The notes below the pieces were generated by a model. That model saw only the letters and a program-made list of their open reading frames with translations, searched no databases and was not told where the DNA came from. Below, piece after piece: positions 1 to 16,140 of a stretch of 64,000 nucleotides of DNA. The translations under genes were made by a program, and so were the position numbers. The stretch is taken from NCBI RefSeq assembly GCF_008728515.1, contig NC_044996.1, positions 119,370,189-119,434,188 on the forward strand, in the 5' to 3' direction. Source of the stretch: Papio anubis (taxonomy: Eukaryota > Chordata > Mammalia > Primates > Cercopithecidae). Each line of letters opens with the position of its first letter. Position 1 is the stretch's first letter.

Positions 1-222
1 TCTTTGGCTTATCAGGCCACCATTAAATCAGAATACACTCCAGATCCCTGAAGAAGATGGGTGTAATCCTCTTTAGTCACAGAGCCCTCTAAAATAGGCC
101 TTTGCCTGTTCAATTCCCTCTCAAACTTCAAATGAGCACAGAGTTTATGTGGAACTGGGTACCATACAACTTCACTACCCTGAAAGGATCAAGTCCGGAT
201 TTCCCTGCACAGTGAAACGATT
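1..222. other. Unassigned sequence left of the retrocopy
   Basis: I recognise no repeat or coding feature here. It ends in the first copy of a 12-bp direct repeat (223-234) that appears to be the target-site duplication of the neighbouring insertion. Confidence 0.5.
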
Positions 223-410
223 CCCCACTGCTTTATTTTATTTTATTTTTATTTTATTTTTGTTATAAAATAATCACCGAACAATTTTATTTATTTGAAT
301 ATTGTTTTACTTCTGAAGCTTCCAAGAATAAGAAATACTTTAAAAAGTGATCTAAAATTTAAGAAATAAAAAAAGCCTAAATCTTTATTATAATTTTACA
401 TGGTGGAAAC

Positions 411-500
411 AAGAGTCTAGAATGAGAATACTTGGCTCTACTTCTTATCAGCTACTGGATGCTGTCACTCATGTCATTTAACTTTTCTGCCTCCCTCATA
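411..500 (+). repeat. MIR-like SINE fragment inside the retrocopy
   Basis: The order of segments (agagtct, a ggctctacttcttatcagct-like block, then a tcatttaacttttctgcctc block) follows the 5' half of MIR, a tRNA-derived mammalian SINE. It is heavily diverged and was probably part of the source transcript. Confidence 0.45.
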
Positions 501-526
501 AGGGAAACATTACTAAAAAATAAAAA

Positions 527-544
527 TTAAAAAAAAAAAAAAAA
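527..544. repeat. Short poly(A) tract
   Basis: An uninterrupted A run sits inside the retrocopy body. On the minus (transcript) strand it is internal oligo(U), so it is not that element's tail. Confidence 0.8.
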
Positions 545-651
545 CAGCAGTCAGGTCTGAATGGTGGCATCCCCTTAATCTCTAATACGGGAGTATTTTC
601 TAAATGCTTAGGCTCCCAGAACAATGTTATCATTAAGAGCATGGATTTAAC

Positions 652-1209
<558 letters not shown>

Positions 1210-2690
1210 AAGAACTGTTTTAGATTTACCAAGAATTACAAAGATCATCTATGTTACCATACATCTAATCTCTCCTACTAGTAACATCTTACATCAATAT
1301 GGTATATTTGTTACAATTAATTAGTCAATATTGATACATTATGAACTATGTGCTTTTTCAGATGTCCGTAGTTTTTACCTAACAGTGTTTTTACTGTTGT
1401 TTTCCCAGGATACCACATTACATGTAGTCCTCATGTCCTCTTAGGTGCTTCTTGGCTGTGGCAATTTTCTTAGACATTCAGTGTTTTTGATGACCTTGAC
1501 AGTTTGAAGATTATTGGTCAGGTATTTTGTAAATTTCTGTCAATCAGGATTTGTCTGTTGTGTTCCTCATGATTAGACTGAGGTTAAGTGTTTTGGAGAG
1601 CAAGACCAAACAAGTAAAATGCCGTTTTCTTCACTTCATACATATCAACATGACTTCTCACTGCTGAGGTCAACCTTGATTACCTGATTCAAGTGTTCAT
1701 CGGATTTCTCCACTGGAATGCTATTCTTTTCCTCCTCTTTTCATACTGTACCTACTATTTGGAAGGAACTCCTTATGTCCAGCACACACCTAAGGAGTGG
1801 GGAGTTAGGCTCCATCTAGTTGAGGCCAGAGTATCTACATAAATTATTTGAAATTCTTCCTCATAGAAGATTTATCTAGTCTCTTTCATTTATTTTTAAT
1901 TCAATTGTTTATCTATACAACTGCAGACTCATGGATGTTTATTTTGGATTATAACCTAATAATACCTCATATTTGTTTCTTAAATTATTCCAATTTTAGC
2001 CATTAGGAGGTCTTTCAGTTCCTGTTTACCTTTGACATACTGCCATCAACATAGGGTTGTTTGTTTATTTTGAGCACTTCCTTACTTTCTGGCACAGAAC
2101 CATTCTCTGGGCTCTTTTTGCAGATCAAAAATTGTCTGGGCTCTTTTTAATTAGGTCAGCAACTTCTGCCTCTACCCATTTCGGTAAGGTTATTGTGGAT
2201 TCCCTGCCCCAGTACAAGAATCAGCCATTTCCCCAAGGATCCCTAGGATTTTTTCTTTGGACTAAGGTATGAGAAGCCAAGACCTGAATACTAAGGTACA
2301 CTTCTTGCTACTGTGGTATCATTGCTTAGGCCCTCTGAGCAGACAGAGCAAGGGCATATAGGTATGTATACTAACCCATGTACATACACATATCTTTAAA
2401 TATTTCTATATGTAAACACTGGTTATGTATATTAAACATGGGTTCAGACTGATGTCTCCAACTTTAATTCATTACCAGATGAACCATTCTAGCCTCTTTC
2501 CTCGCTTATCTGTACCTTCCCACTCCAATAGTAAGAAACCTGACTCCCACAATCTGTAATTAATTTACTTAATTGTTTAACTCCAGTATATGTGTATAGT
2601 AGTATCAGAGTTATTAGCCCAAACCCCCATGGGAAATAGCAGTTTCAACTACAGTACTGTTTATGCAGTTTTGTTTTTTTTTTTTTTCTT
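1210..2690 (-). mobile_element. Old L1 (L1M-type) 3'UTR
   Basis: The sequence follows the long 3'UTR of ancient mammalian L1M subfamilies in antisense: ttttagatttacc, then taacatcttacatcaatatgg, ttgatgaccttgacag, gagcacttccttactttctg, and ctaacccatgtacatacaca near 2370. It belongs with the ORF2 remnant to its right. The exact subfamily needs an alignment. It is non-coding and diverged. Confidence 0.75.
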
Positions 2691-2839
2691 TTCCTTTACT
2701 GTTGCCGACTAGATTCATTTCCACATTTACTTAGGTCAGCAACTTCTGTCCCTATCCATTTCAGTGAGTTTATTTCATACATTTGTAATATAGTTAGACT
2801 GTTTCATCACAATCTGGATTTCATACCCAACAAGCCATA

Positions 2840-3555
2840 TATATCTGCAATAAATCCCACTTGATTGTGGTGTATAATTCTTTTTATACATTATTGGTTT
2901 GGATTTTCTAATCTTTTATTGAATATTTTTGCATCTCTGTTCATGAGAAATGTTTGTGTATATTTTCCCCATTTTCTTACATCTTTATCTGGTTGTAGTA
3001 ACGAGGTAATGTGGGCCTCACATTCCCTCTGCCTCTATTTTGTGGACAAGATTGTGGAGAACTGATATTTCTTTCTAAAATGTTCGCTAGAATTTATCAA
3101 TGAAACCATTTGGGTTGAGTGTTTTTCTTTTTTGGAAGGTTATTAACTATTGATTCAACTTCAAGAGGTACAAGCCTTTTCAGATTATCTATTTATCTTA
3201 GTGTATATTTTAGTAGGCTGTGTCTTTCAAGGAAGTGGCCAATTTCAGCTAATTTATCAAATCTGTGGACATAAAAGTATTGTTAGTATTCTTTGTTATC
3301 TTTTTCATGAGCATACTCAGTAATAATGACCTTTCCTGCATTTCTGGTATTGTTACATTTTGCTTTCTTCTCTTTTTTTCTTGATTATACTGCCTAGATG
3401 TTTATAAAATTAATTGATTTTTTTCAAAAAATCAGCATTTGATTTTTTCAAAGAATCAGCATTTGATTTTTAAAAATTTTCCATTGTTTTCTTATTTTCA
3501 TTTAATTGGTTTCTGCTCTAATTTTTATTATTTACTTTCTTTTGCAAGTTATACA
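2840..3555 (-). mobile_element. Old L1M ORF2 remnant (reverse-transcriptase region)
   Basis: The antisense ORF2 landmarks come in order: a cttgattgtggt block, an aatatttttgcatc block, an acatctttatctgg block, an aaaccatttgggttgagt block, and finally ctgctctaatttttatta. It probably belongs to the same element as the 3'UTR at 1210-2690 with the ORF2 C-terminal part deleted between them. It is interrupted on the right by a younger L1 beginning near 3556. There is no open frame of useful length. Confidence 0.7.
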
Positions 3556-4365
3556 ATATTGTTTTTTAATTTTTATGTATACATAGTAGGTGTATGGATT
3601 TATGGGATACATAAGATATTTTGATACAGGCATGCAGTGTGAAATATATCATGGAAAATGAAGTATCCATATCCTCGAGCATTTATCCTTCGTGTTACAA
3701 ACAATCCAATTATACTCTTTAAGTTATTTTAAAATGCATAATTAAATTATTGACTATAGTTACCGCATTGTGCTATCAAATGGTATTATGCATTCTTTCT
3801 ATTTTTTGTACCCATTAACCACCCCTACACCACCCCACAACACCCTAGTACCCTTCCCAGCCTCTGGCAACCATCCTTCTACTCTCTATGTCCATGAGTT
3901 CAATTGTTTTGATTTTTAGATTCCACAGATTAGAACATGCTGTGTTTGTCTTTCTATACTTGCCTGATTTCACATAACATAATGATCTCCAGTTTCATCC
4001 ATGTTGTTGCAAATGACTGGATCTCATTCTTTTGTATGGCTGAATAGTACTCCGTTGTATGTATGTACTACATTTTCTTTATCCATTTATCTGCTAATGG
4101 ACATTTAGATTGCTTCCAAATCTTAGCTATTGTAAACAGTGCTGCAACAAACATAGGAGTGCAGATATCTCTTTGATATACTGATTTCCTTTCTTTTATG
4201 TATATACCCAGCAGTGGGATTACTGGATCATGTGAACCCCAAATATCTGAGATGATCTCAGTTAATTTATAATGTTTATTTTGTCAAGGTTGAGGACGTG
4301 TGCCCGTGACATAGCCTCAGGAGGTCCTGATGACATGTGCCCAAGGTGGTCAGAGCACAATTTGG

Positions 4366-4372
4366 TTTTATA
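4366..4372 (-). promoter_or_regulatory. TATA box of the outer LTR
   Basis: The minus-strand TATAAAA is placed about 90 bp before the AATAAA at 4275-4280, consistent with an LTR core promoter. Activity is unknown. Confidence 0.55.
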
Positions 4373-4388
4373 CATTTTAAAGACATGA

Positions 4389-5054
4389 TGATAAGGAGCT
4401 AGAAACAAATTATTTAGGCAGATAGTGATGGCTGTTGCCTTGGCAGAACAGCCCCTTCTAACAAAAAGAAGCCACCAAATCACTTCTCTTCTGACAAAAA
4501 GCAGCCTGAAACATTGAGCTGCAAACATAGATAAGCAAGCTGGAAGCTTGTGCAGGGGAATGCCGGCAGCTGTGTCAATAGGAAAGGGATACCTGGGGGC
4601 CAGGCATGTCCAACATGGCGTCTCCATAGTCCTTTTTTTTGTTACCACATATACAGTAAAGAAATGGGCAACACGGCACAGCCCAGGCAGAGGACCCGCT
4701 TGCATACTAAAAGATTAGGGTGGGGGCAGCCAGAAATTTGTGCCCTATGCAAAAGGCACATCTAGTCCTAAACAGTTTTTCATGTCCTATGCAAAATGGC
4801 ACACCTGGTCAAACCAATTTTTTGTGCCATGTGTAAATCAAACAGCACTTCCTGACCAGGTGTCTATAAAACCCCCTGCTTTTCACCGCACATCTGGCAA
4901 CCCATTTCTCCGGGACCCAACTCTGCAGCAGAGAGCTCTTTCTTTTGTCTACTAAATTTCTGCTTTTAACCTCACTCTTGTTGTGTCCTCTTCGTTCTCT
5001 GTGGCCGTGAAACCATGAACTTCGGGTGATACTCCAGACAACGAGGTCGTTTCA
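4389..5054 (+). mobile_element. Second solo LTR inserted in the U3 of the outer LTR
   Basis: This 666-bp segment starts TGATAAGG and ends GTTTCA. It is bordered by atga (4385-4388) and ttga (5055-5058), a plausible 4-bp duplication with one change. It has a plus-strand TATAAAA (4865-4871) inside tctataaaacc and a downstream ctactaaatttctgctttt segment resembling an LTR polyadenylation region. Removing it restores the outer LTR phrase around gacatga/gacatcaatcaa. It lies only 16 bp upstream of the outer LTR's TATA box and points the opposite way. The family is not identified. Confidence 0.75.
4865..4871 (+). promoter_or_regulatory. TATA box of the inner LTR
   Basis: TATAAAA within tctataaaacc, about 190 bp before the right end of the inner LTR, is a typical distance for an LTR core promoter. 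Activity is unknown. Confidence 0.55.
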
Positions 5055-8000
5055 TTGAGACATCAATCAATGTGTGTAAGATGTACATTGGTTCCATCCA
5101 GAAAGGTGGAACAACTCAAGCAGGGAGGGGGCTTCCAGGTCACAGGTAGGTGAGAGACAAAGGGTTGCATTCTTTTAGGTGTCTGATTAGCCTTTCCAAA
5201 GGAGGCAATCAGATATGCATTTATCTCAGTGAGCAGAAGGAAGACTGAATAGAACGGGACCAGCTTTGCCCTAAGGAGTTCTCAGCTAGACTTTTTCCTT
5301 TAGTGATTTGGGGGTTCCAAAATTTATTTTCCTTTCACAACTATATGGTAGCTCAATTTTTAGTTTTTTGAGGACCCTCCAAACTGTTCTTCAGAGCGTT
5401 TGTATTAATTTACATCCCCACCAACAGTATACAAGTATTCCCTTTTCTTTATATCCTTGCCAGCATTTGTTATTGCCTGTCTTTGGATATAAGCCATTTT
5501 AACTGGGGTGTGATGATATCTCATGATAGTTTTGATTTGCATTTCTCTGATGATCAGTGATGTTGAAAACCTTTCCATATGCCTGTTTGCCATTTATATG
5601 TCTTCTTTTGAGAATGTCTATTCAAATGTTTTGCCCATTTTTGATTGGATTATTAGATGTTTTCCTATAGAGTTGTTTGAACCCCTTATATATTCTGGTT
5701 ATTAATCCATTTTCAGATAAGTAGTTTGAAAATAATTTCTCCCATTATGTGGGTTGTCTCTTCATTTTGTTGATTGTATCTTTTGCTGTGCAGAAGCTTT
5801 TGAACTTGATGTGATCCCATTTGTTCATTTTTGCTTTGGTTACCTGTGTTTGTGGAGTATTGCTCAAGAAATCTTTGCTGAGACCAGTGTTTAGGAGATT
5901 TTCCCCAATGTTTTCTTATGGTAGTTTCATTGTTCGAGGTCTTAGATTTAAGTCTTTGTTTCATTTAGATTTGATTTTTGTATATGGCAAGAGATAGGGG
6001 TCTAGTTTCATTTTTCTGAATATGTATATCCAGTTTTCCCAGCACTATTTATTAAAGAGACTGTCTTCCCCAGTGTATGTTCTTGGCACTTTTGTCAAAA
6101 ACGAATTCACTGTAGGCATGTAGATTTGTTTCTGGGTTTTCTATTCTGTTTTATTGGTCTATGTTCTATTGACCTGCTTAATTCCTTATCTGGTATTTCA
6201 AAGATTTCATCTTGGTTTGGGTCCGTTGCTGGAGAGTTAGTGTGATCTTTGTTTTGTCATATTACCAGTTATTTTTCTGGTTCCTTCTCATTTGGGTAGA
6301 CTATTTCTTCTAATTATTCTTGAATTTATGTTTGATTTGATTGTGTTTCTTTTGTTTGTTTGCTTTTAAATTTATTTTTCCCCCTTAAGGATGAGACTTT
6401 AATGCTTATAGTTACTTATAGCCCAGTTTGGTTTTTGGTGCTTTCAGGGTGAAGACTCTGTAAGAGTTCTTCGGTTATAGAGTTCTTTGTATGATGGCTT
6501 TCTCATATACTGGTTGCAGTAGCAATGTGCTCAGTGTGTGACCAAGTTCATTGTCTCCTATGCAGTTGGAATGGTAGACATCTCTTAAAGCTTATCTCAC
6601 ATTTCTCCATGGCATTTACTTTTTTATTTATTTATTTTTCCCCAGTATTTTGTTTACTTGTTTGATTGTTCAGGCTTCAGGCCAGTAGGGGAGGTGTCCC
6701 TGGGTAGGAACCACTTGTAACTAAAGCAAGTGAGTAAATGAAGTCCCAGGCTTGACAGAAGTGGTTGGAGGAACTCTGAGTGAGTTGCACTGAGGTCTTA
6801 TCAAGGGGAAGGGTTGGAGCCACCTCTGCTCCCCTGACAGGTGAGCAGGAAAGTTATCCACCTCTCAGACATGCTGTTGTCCCAGTGCTCTGGCTATTCA
6901 GGTTAGACAGGCACCTCTTTTCATCTGAAGGAATGTTGATGTTCCAAATAGAGAGGAATTGTGACTGTCTCTCTCCTGCAAGCCTGAACCTGGAAGGTGC
7001 TCCTCCTGTGGGGATGCAGTCACCTGATGTGTTCCAGAAAGGCTATCTAAAGTGGCACCCACACCAAGCTCTCATAGGAGAAGGCCCAACTGTGACTATG
7101 ATGGTAGACAAGGGAGGAAAGACTTCCTCTTCTCCAAGACCTTTCATGTGCACCAGGGCTGTCTGACTGTTGGGACAGAGCCAAAGACTTTCCCCACTGA
7201 GCCCAGCACTTCAACTGTGCCTCTGCTGAAGTAAGCTTTCCAGCAGTGAAAAGATCTAGTGCTCAAGGTCTGTCATTTGGATTCTTTTGTCTCATGGTAT
7301 GTTCCCTTGATGTACACTTCCACTTCCCCTGTGAGAGTCCCTGGGAGCCAGACTACTGTGAGTGTTGTTGCTCCTCTGAGTCTAGCTGCCCAATGAAGTT
7401 GCCATACTCCAGAGTGGTGCTGGAAAATGTCTGAAAGGGATCTGGCAATGTGACCTGTCCTCAAGTTTCCCGGCAGTGGGTAGCAGCACCAGTTCTAATA
7501 GGAGTGGCAGAGGAGTGACGTAGACTCTGTGAAATTCCTTGGTTATTGATAGCCTTAGCCTTAGCGTGTTGGCTTTCTTGACTGCTGGTTATAGTAGTAA
7601 TGAACTGGTCATGTGGACAAACTCAGGACCTTCTGTTTAGCCAGAGTGGTGCAGGCAGTGGTGATAGCTGAGATCTCGAAGCTGTTTTCTCCTTCTTCGG
7701 CACAGTGTTATACTACCAGGAGATATTGTAATGGACTATGTTGGTTGGCCTCGCTGTGGTGGTTGCAGTAGCAGTGGGATGTTTGCTTGCCTTATGTTTC
7801 AAGGGGGAGAGGTGTACTCTGGTTTCTCAGGCAATGGGCAGGGCCATGTAGCTCCCAAGAGATTGTCAATTCTGTCCTTTGTGTTAAGCTACCAGGGCGG
7901 TGGCGGGACAAAGCCAGGTGGGGCCTGGGTTGGGTGTGTTTGCACAGGAGTGGGTCTCAGGCCACTGGGTTGATGTTCCAGAGAGGAGCATTGCCACCTC

Positions 8001-8869
8001 TGCTGCACAGAAGAGTTTGTGCAGGGAGTAGGGAGTAGCAGGCAGTGGTAAGTTCCATAGTTCCCATGCACGTGGCAAGAAGGATCCACTCCCACAGTGT
8101 TCCACTGGCAACAGTGAGCTAAGCTCCAGTCAGCCTGTAATCAGAACTTGCCACTGCCTGGAGTCATAAGCTTTCCCCTAGGAGACTGCAACCAAGGCTT
8201 TCAGGCCACACCTCTCCCTATAGCTGCAAAGCCCTGCGCCCAGTTTCAGCACCCATGACTCCTGTACACGTGACCCCAGCACTCACAGGCTGCTTTTCAC
8301 TCTTCTCTGCCCTGGCCTTGGCCAAAGGAGCTCGTCCCCACCTGAAGTTGTATTGTGAAACCCCATTGGGAGCTTCTTGCAACCTGCAACCACTGCCTGA
8401 ACTTTTTGGCTGTCCTCTGCAGAGTCCCCTGTGAGGAACAGTAAGGAATGGCTGGCTTCCTTTGATCCATGGTGGGATCTGGGAGTACGTACAAGGGTCT
8501 TCTGGCCACTGCTCCTACTTTTATATTCCATGACCTCCCCTAAGTCAGTTCCTTCACTGGTTGGAGTTAGGGCCTTCCCCTTCAGGGTCCCTGGTGGGAG
8601 TGTGTATGCCCGAGGCAAAGTCTCCCCACGTGCATGGGAACTATGGGGCTTACCACTGGGGACTCACAGCCCTTCGCCTGACTCACAGTGTAGACTGCAG
8701 CTTTCTGCCTTATTCAAAGTGTCCTTAGATTCCTTCGGTTTTTCTGTTCAGTTACCATGTCGCTTCTTGAAAAAAAGTTTACAATGTGAAATTCTACACA
8801 CTATTTTGTCCTTCCAAGTGGGAGAGGTATACTAGCAATGCCTCTAATCCACCATTTTGGAAAAAACAA

Positions 8870-9510
8870 AAACAACAAAAAACAACTTTGGTCCATTTTT
8901 TTCATCAGATTATTTTTTGCTAATGAGTGGTTTGAGTTCCTTATATATTTTGGATATTAATCCCTTGTTAGTTATATAGTTGCAAATATTTTCTCCCATT
9001 TGCAGGTTGTTTCTTCACTTTGTTGATTGTTTCCTTTGCTATGAAGAAGCTTTTTAACTTTATATAAGCCCTCTTGCTTATATTTATGTTTGCTTTTGTT
9101 GCCTGTGCTTTTGCGGTCTTAGCCAAAAAAAATCTTTGCTCAGACCAATGTCATAGAGCATTTTCTAGTGTTTTCTATTAGTAGTTTCATAGTTTCCAGC
9201 CTTACATTTAAGTCTTTAATCTATTTTGAATTGATGTTTTATATGCTGTAAGACAGGGAACGAGTTTCATTCTTCTGCATATAGATATCCAGTTTTCCCA
9301 GCACCATTTATTAAAGAGAATGTCCTTTCTCTAATTTATGTTCTTGGCACATTTGTTGAAAATGAATTGGCTGTAACTGCATGGATTTATTTCTGTGTTC
9401 TTTATTTTATTCCATTGGTCTCTGTGTCTGTTTTTATGCCAATATCATGCTGTTTTGGTTACTATAGCTTTGTAGTATTTGGGAAATTCAATAGATATCT
9501 AGTTTAATTT
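8870..9510 (-). mobile_element. Old L1 ORF2 C-terminal remnant
   Basis: The antisense L1 ORF2 series is clear: gagttccttatatattttgg, cttcactttgttgattg, tttgctcagaccaatg, cagttttcccagcaccattt, ccaatatcatgctgttttgg and ctatagctttgtagtat. The upstream ORF2 and the 3'UTR are both absent, so this is a truncated internal fragment. Confidence 0.8.
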
Positions 9511-9519
9511 CAGTAATCA

Positions 9520-13331
<3,812 letters not shown>

Positions 13332-13346
13332 AGATGGGCAGTGTGA

Positions 13347-13730
13347 AAAGCCACCCTTTAAAATCTTTAAACAAAAATATGCACAAGAAAGTTAAGGACC
13401 TTGGGATAAGAAATAATTACCACATAAAATAAATGGGGAAACATATTCAATTCAACTAAATCAAAATAAGAACTTTGTTCAATGAAAGAAACAATAAGAA
13501 AAGTAAAAAGAAAATACAAGCAACAATCAGAAAGAAGAAAACTATAACACATGTAACTTACTAAAGATTAGTTCTTACAATGTAAAAATTCTCCTATTGG
13601 ATGAGAGAGCAATAAACAAACATCCCACCTTCCCTCAATAAAAATAAACAAAACACATGAAAAGTCCTGTCACAATTATGGCCAATACATACTGTGTAAT
13701 CAGAAAAATGAAAATTATGATCTTGCCTTA
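13347..13730 (+). mobile_element. Old L1M fragment continuing right of the younger L1
   Basis: Diverged plus-strand L1 ORF2 (aaatcaaaataagaactttg, aacaataagaaaagtaaaaa, acatactgtgtaatcagaaa) resumes directly after the second target-site duplication. It is probably the same host element as 9520-10434. Confidence 0.55.
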
Positions 13731-14180
13731 ACCTGGGTTTTCCAGATAGCTACTACTTTATTAGAGAATTCAATCCCAGGTAGTAGGAGTGAGGGACGGG
13801 GAGAATGGAACAGGGAAAGAATGAGAGTCAATATGAAGGTGTATTAAGGAGCTAGTTGCAGCTAAGTATGACTGATTACTATAGGATTGCCTTCTGAAAA
13901 GTTGTTTAACTGCATTTCAGGTCATTCAGTCTTGGGGGTGAGCAGTGGTGAGCAGAAAGATGTACCCAGCAGTTCCCATGTTACCTAGTCAAAATTCATC
14001 CCATGGGGCATATGCATGGCTGTAGAGCAGAGTCCCATAGCATCCCACATCTTGGCATCAACTTGGAATCCCCAGGCTGTAGAGGGGGTATGGGGAAATG
14101 TGCTATTATTTCATAGCTGCTTGAAAATGCTATAAGGCTACACTGGCTGTATAGCATCTGGAACAAGAGATAGATTGAGA
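13731..14180. other. Unassigned segment between L1M pieces
   Basis: I recognise no repeat family. It interrupts the old L1 and may be an unidentified ancient insertion or a diverged L1 part. Confidence 0.4.
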
Positions 14181-14815
14181 GAATCTGAAGTGGTTCATAA
14201 GGTTTGTCTGACAAAGGCACTAGGTACCATTTTATACCCACTGTATTATCAAAAATTAGGAAGTCTAGCTACATCAGTCGTTGGAAAGGATGTGAAACAA
14301 AGAGATTGCATTATTTTTTGCTGGTAGGTATTTTTTATGTATATATATATATACACATATATATATATATATATTACTGGTATATTACTTTGGAAAATAA
14401 TTTAGATTTTTTCCTTATAAAGTTGAAAATTTATTTCCTATGACTCGGCAATTAGTCCTAGGTATATAAAGTGGAAAAGCTCTTGCTTGTGTTCACCAGG
14501 AGACGTGTGAAAGAATGTTCACAGAAGCACAATTAATAATAGCAAAACCTGAACAAATTCAAAGGTATAGGAGATAAGAGATAGAAAATAAGTATATTTG
14601 GGTGTATCATCACAGTACAAAACATACAGCAGTGAAAATCAATGACTTTCAGCTCTACAAAGCTATATGAGAGGACCTTAAAAACATACTATTAAGGAAT
14701 TATAAAGCAAGTTCCAGAACTTAATATAGTTTAGCCATACATACATATAATAAAACTATTTGGAAAAAATGCAAATGATTATTACATACCAGATTCAGTT
14801 TATTCAGCGCCATAA
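14181..14815 (+). mobile_element. Old L1M 3' region
   Basis: L1M signatures appear in order: ccattttatacccac, ggaaaggatgtgaaacaaag, cggcaattagtcctaggtat, gaatgttcacagaagcacaa and ttaataatagcaaaacctg. A TA-rich stretch is embedded at about 14338-14376. There is no open frame. Confidence 0.65.
14338..14376. repeat. (TA)n-rich simple repeat
   Basis: Alternating tatata with short ca interruptions, inside the old L1. Confidence 0.9.
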
Positions 14816-14829
14816 CGTATGCCGCTACA

Positions 14830-14830
<1 letters not shown>

Positions 14831-14874
<44 letters not shown>
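14831..14874. repeat. (GT)22 microsatellite
   Basis: An uninterrupted GT dinucleotide tract. Its purity and length suggest it is probably polymorphic. Confidence 0.97.
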
Positions 14875-14875
<1 letters not shown>

Positions 14876-16140
14876 CGTGGGTAAATTTAAGTTACTGGTC
14901 ATGTTTGTAAGTAAATATTAATAGAAATATAATGAAAAAAATAGTTTTCTCTGATTTACATCAGGAAAAGAATCCTCCCTTTCAAAGCATTTTATTTAGA
15001 AAACTTGTAAATTCTTTCTTTTTTCCTTTTAGATATATGTACATTTTATAAAAAACCTAAATAAATTTCTTTCCAGATTTCATGCAACCCAGGACACCTT
15101 TCTTTAGGAATCCCAGATGCTGTCTTTGGAATATAATCATCAAAGGTTTTCTGTTTTCTTTGGGAGAGTGGGCTCCTCACTTCAGCTTAAGTCTAGCTCA
15201 AAAACTACCTCCTATCATAAAGACATGAGAAGTTTATTTTTCCTTTGGGTAAAGCCAGGTAGCTAACATAGATAGTCACTCCAACTATCAAGTGAATTTG
15301 AGATGAACTGTGTGGGACAAACATTGCAGTCAAGTCCTCTTGCTTGAGACTAGTTATTTTTTTCTCTTGAGAACGTTGTTATAATGAGTTGTGTCTGCTT
15401 AACTATAGAAAAGAGTGAAATTTCTTTCTGTCTTTGTAATCTCTTTAACAGATTGCCTGAGAGGCACGTGACATTTTGGTTTAATGCTTACTCAATAATA
15501 AAACTGCTTTCTTTCTCTTCTACTTTCGTTGGAGAGATTTTCTGAGTGGCAGGAAATTTTGTTTTAAATTATATTTCCCTAACAGGTTCTCCTTTTGGAT
15601 TTGGGACTTAAGTTCATGAGGATTCATTATATGATTGTGATGTATAACTTACAAATACACACACACAGATATGTATTATTTAGATGATCACATAACATTT
15701 TAAAACATATTAAATAAAATATTTGAGCCTGTACAAAATAATCTTCAGAGCTGAAGTTAGATAGCCAGCTGGTAATTGTTTACAGCAAATATATAAAATT
15801 AAGTTTTAATAATCTTAATATGTAGATCTCATATAAATTAATGTTTTAAATATGCTGCTAGGCTGTCTAAGGTTAGGACATGACCTTAGCAAGGCAACTC
15901 CTTTAGTCTCTGACATTTCTTAGGGATGAAGGAAATGAGATGTGAACTGTCAACAGCCAACCCTCCTAGCCATGGGGTGAATGAGTGCTTCAGTTCTAAA
16001 GAGGGATCTGAGGGGCGCAGCTGTATCTTTTTCCTGACAAGATAGCGAACTAACATGTCTCCGTCCTTCAAGCTCAATTCAAAATTTGCCACAGAAGAAG
16101 AATTATAAGTCACGGAAACCAACATAAGAAAAGCCATGTG
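14875..16140. other. AT-rich sequence with no recognised feature
   Basis: I see no repeat family and no supported exon. A minus-strand open stretch of 83 codons at 15886-16137 has no recognisable domain and no splice or promoter support. Confidence 0.5.

Larger units (their letters stand above)
4231..5339 (-). mobile_element. Solo LTR of an endogenous retrovirus (ERV1-like), interrupted by another LTR
   Basis: The ends are the inverted pair TGTGAACCCC and CCTTTCACA, and the element sits exactly between two halves of an L1. On the minus strand there is a TATAAAA box (4366-4372) followed downstream by AATAAA (4275-4280). That is the normal U3-TATA-R-polyadenylation order for an LTR. About 443 bp remain once the inner insert (4389-5054) is removed. 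The flanks atca/acta suggest a 4-bp duplication with one difference. No internal viral genes are present, so this is a solo LTR. I cannot name the family with certainty. Confidence 0.75.
3556..8862 (-). mobile_element. Primate/mammalian L1 (L1MA/L1PB-like), internally deleted, carrying nested LTRs
   Basis: Read on the minus strand, the element begins near 8862 with a GC-richer L1 5'UTR (about 6176-8862). It then passes at about 6163-6175 straight into the C-terminal half of ORF2 (5340-6163 and part of 3650-4230) and ends in a 3'UTR with a T-run near 3556. ORF1, the endonuclease and most of the reverse transcriptase are missing. The ORF2 portion is split by an LTR at 4231-5339. The break is exact: the L1 phrase ggatca/tatggtagctc is recovered when the LTR is removed. 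It has no coding capacity. Confidence 0.8.

Noticed and set aside
7731..8835. Cluster of open frames on both strands suggesting a gene
   Set aside because: The segment is an L1 5'UTR in antisense. High GC lowers stop frequency, and no domain, start context or splice signal is convincing.
14831..14874. GT tract as part of a CRISPR-like or tandem gene array
   Set aside because: It is a plain dinucleotide microsatellite with no spacer structure.
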